This document shows, piece after piece, positions 5,041 to 5,710 of a stretch of DNA of 5,710 nt. Below the pieces are notes generated by a model that saw nothing but the letters and a program-made list of their open reading frames with translations, ran no database searches and was not told where the DNA came from. Made by a program: the position numbers and the translations under genes. Within the stretch, counting starts at the first letter, position 1, and each line of letters opens with the position of its first letter. The DNA comes from a bacterium. GTDB taxonomy: Bacteria; SZUA-79; Acidulodesulfobacterales; Acidulodesulfobacteraceae. The DNA lies in assembly GCA_021821565.1 (NCBI GenBank), contig JAKACI010000108.1:1-5710 (forward strand), in the 5' to 3' direction.

Positions 5041-5673
5041 ATGAAATCAGAGGAAAATCACTTGGATAATCTAACATTGGATTGCGCGGATACAAGAAAA
5101 TATCTCCAATCAAGCACGTATATTGATTTCAATCACCCTGTTGTTGCAAATAAAGCGGCGGATTTGGCTAATGGATCTAAAAACGAAGAGGAAATTGCCG
5201 AAGCCTGTTTCAAGTTTGTAAGGGATTCTATCAAACACAGCTGGGATTACAGGTTGAATCCCGTAACCTGTAAAGCCTCGGATGTTTTATTATACGGCAC
5301 GGGTTATTGTTATTCCAAAAGTCATCTTTTGGCTGCTCTTTTAAGGGCTAACGGTATTCCGTCCGGCTTATGCTATCAAAGACTTGCTTTAGATATAGAT
5401 GTTTCAAGTTCGTGTTTTAGCCTGCACGGTTTCAATGCGGTTTATTTAAAAAAATACGGATGGTACCGTATTGACGCCAGAGGCAATAAGCCTGGGGTGG
5501 ATGCACATTTTTGTCCTCCGACAGAAAAATTGGCGTTCGATATTATTTACGCCGGCGAAAGGGATTTAGACGGAATATTTTCCGAACCTTTGCCTTCCGT
5601 TATAAATGTCTTAACCCAAAATAAAACAATCGAACAGGTTTATGAAAACCTTCCGGACGCGGAAGAGGGCTAA
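5041..5673 (+). CDS. Transglutaminase-like cysteine hydrolase/transferase domain protein
   Basis: The 210-residue product has the transglutaminase-like (papain-fold) core: C90 in GTGYCYSKSHLLAALLRANGIPS, H129 in SLHGFNAVYL, and D145 in YGWYRIDARG form the expected Cys-His-Asp triad. The N-terminal IDFNHPVV (28-35) and the FKFVRDSIKHSWDY helix (57-70) are typical lead-ins of these bacterial proteins. Such domains act as proteases, amidases or transferases. There is no signal peptide or membrane segment, so it appears cytoplasmic. It begins 6 bases after the SDR stop and is the last gene visible in the operon. The ATG at 5041 lacks a good ribosome site, while AGAGG (5049-5053) stands 8 bases before an in-frame TTG (5062), so a start 7 codons further in is possible. 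The role within the operon is unknown. Confidence 0.88.
   Translation: MKSEENHLDNLTLDCADTRKYLQSSTYIDFNHPVVANKAADLANGSKNEEEIAEACFKFVRDSIKHSWDYRLNPVTCKASDVLLYGTGYCYSKSHLLAALLRANGIPSGLCYQRLALDIDVSSSCFSLHGFNAVYLKKYGWYRIDARGNKPGVDAHFCPPTEKLAFDIIYAGERDLDGIFSEPLPSVINVLTQNKTIEQVYENLPDAEEG
5049..5064 (+). promoter_or_regulatory. Internal ribosome binding site pointing to a TTG start
   Basis: AGAGG (5049-5053) followed by 8 bases and TTG (5062-5064) is a well-spaced initiation site in frame with the transglutaminase-like gene. Upstream of the ATG at 5041 there is only A/T-rich sequence (AATAAAGATAA) overlapping the end of the preceding gene. The residues removed by the TTG start (MKSEENH) are not part of the conserved domain. 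Confidence 0.5.
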
Positions 5674-5710
5674 ATTAATTTATATTTCTATTTGGGACGC
5701 ATAAAATCAT

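Overview
The window is strongly AT-rich (most spacers are nearly all A/T), with compact genes, good Shine-Dalgarno sites and one copy of a 'TGTCATTCCTGCGAAAGCAGG'-type palindrome. That repeat style is common in proteobacterial and allied Gram-negative genomes. An AT-rich anaerobic or microaerophilic bacterium of deltaproteobacterial type would fit, but nothing here is a firm taxonomic marker.

Left part (1-752): the first ~55 codons of an IS21-type transposase (istA-like) run off the left edge on the minus strand. Its upstream side holds short repeats, including three TCGGTG motifs exactly 23 bp apart that resemble the repeated termini of IS21-family elements. The rest to 752 is gene-free. Next, on the minus strand (753-1607), is a complete beta-hydroxyacid dehydrogenase of the 3-hydroxyisobutyrate / succinic-semialdehyde reductase (GLYR-like) superfamily. 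Behind it (1682-1750) is a short relic that reads like the NAD-domain end of a D-2-hydroxyacid dehydrogenase.

Middle part (1751-2357): a dense regulatory and repeat zone. It has a near-consensus sigma-70 promoter (TTGACA-16-TATAAT, 1924-1951), a palindrome inside its spacer, and an 18-bp TetR-style palindrome over the predicted transcription start. Four perfect 14-bp tandem repeats and a 167-bp MITE-like palindromic element follow, all ahead of the first plus-strand gene.

Right part (2358-5673): five plus-strand genes in a probable operon: FMN nitroreductase, a small TusA-like protein with an altered active-site motif (CSSCCLSM instead of the usual CPxP), a TetR/AcrR repressor with a GCPLGNL cysteine motif, a dihydroflavonol-4-reductase-like SDR, and a transglutaminase-like cysteine protein. 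Gaps are 91, 12, 42 and 6 bp. The simplest model is a TetR-repressed stress or detoxification operon: the repressor binds the palindrome at the promoter, releases it on sensing an electrophile or similar ligand, and switches on two flavin/NAD(P) reductases plus two cysteine proteins. The biochemical role is inference; the gene content, the atypical TusA-like protein and the promoter-operator are directly visible.
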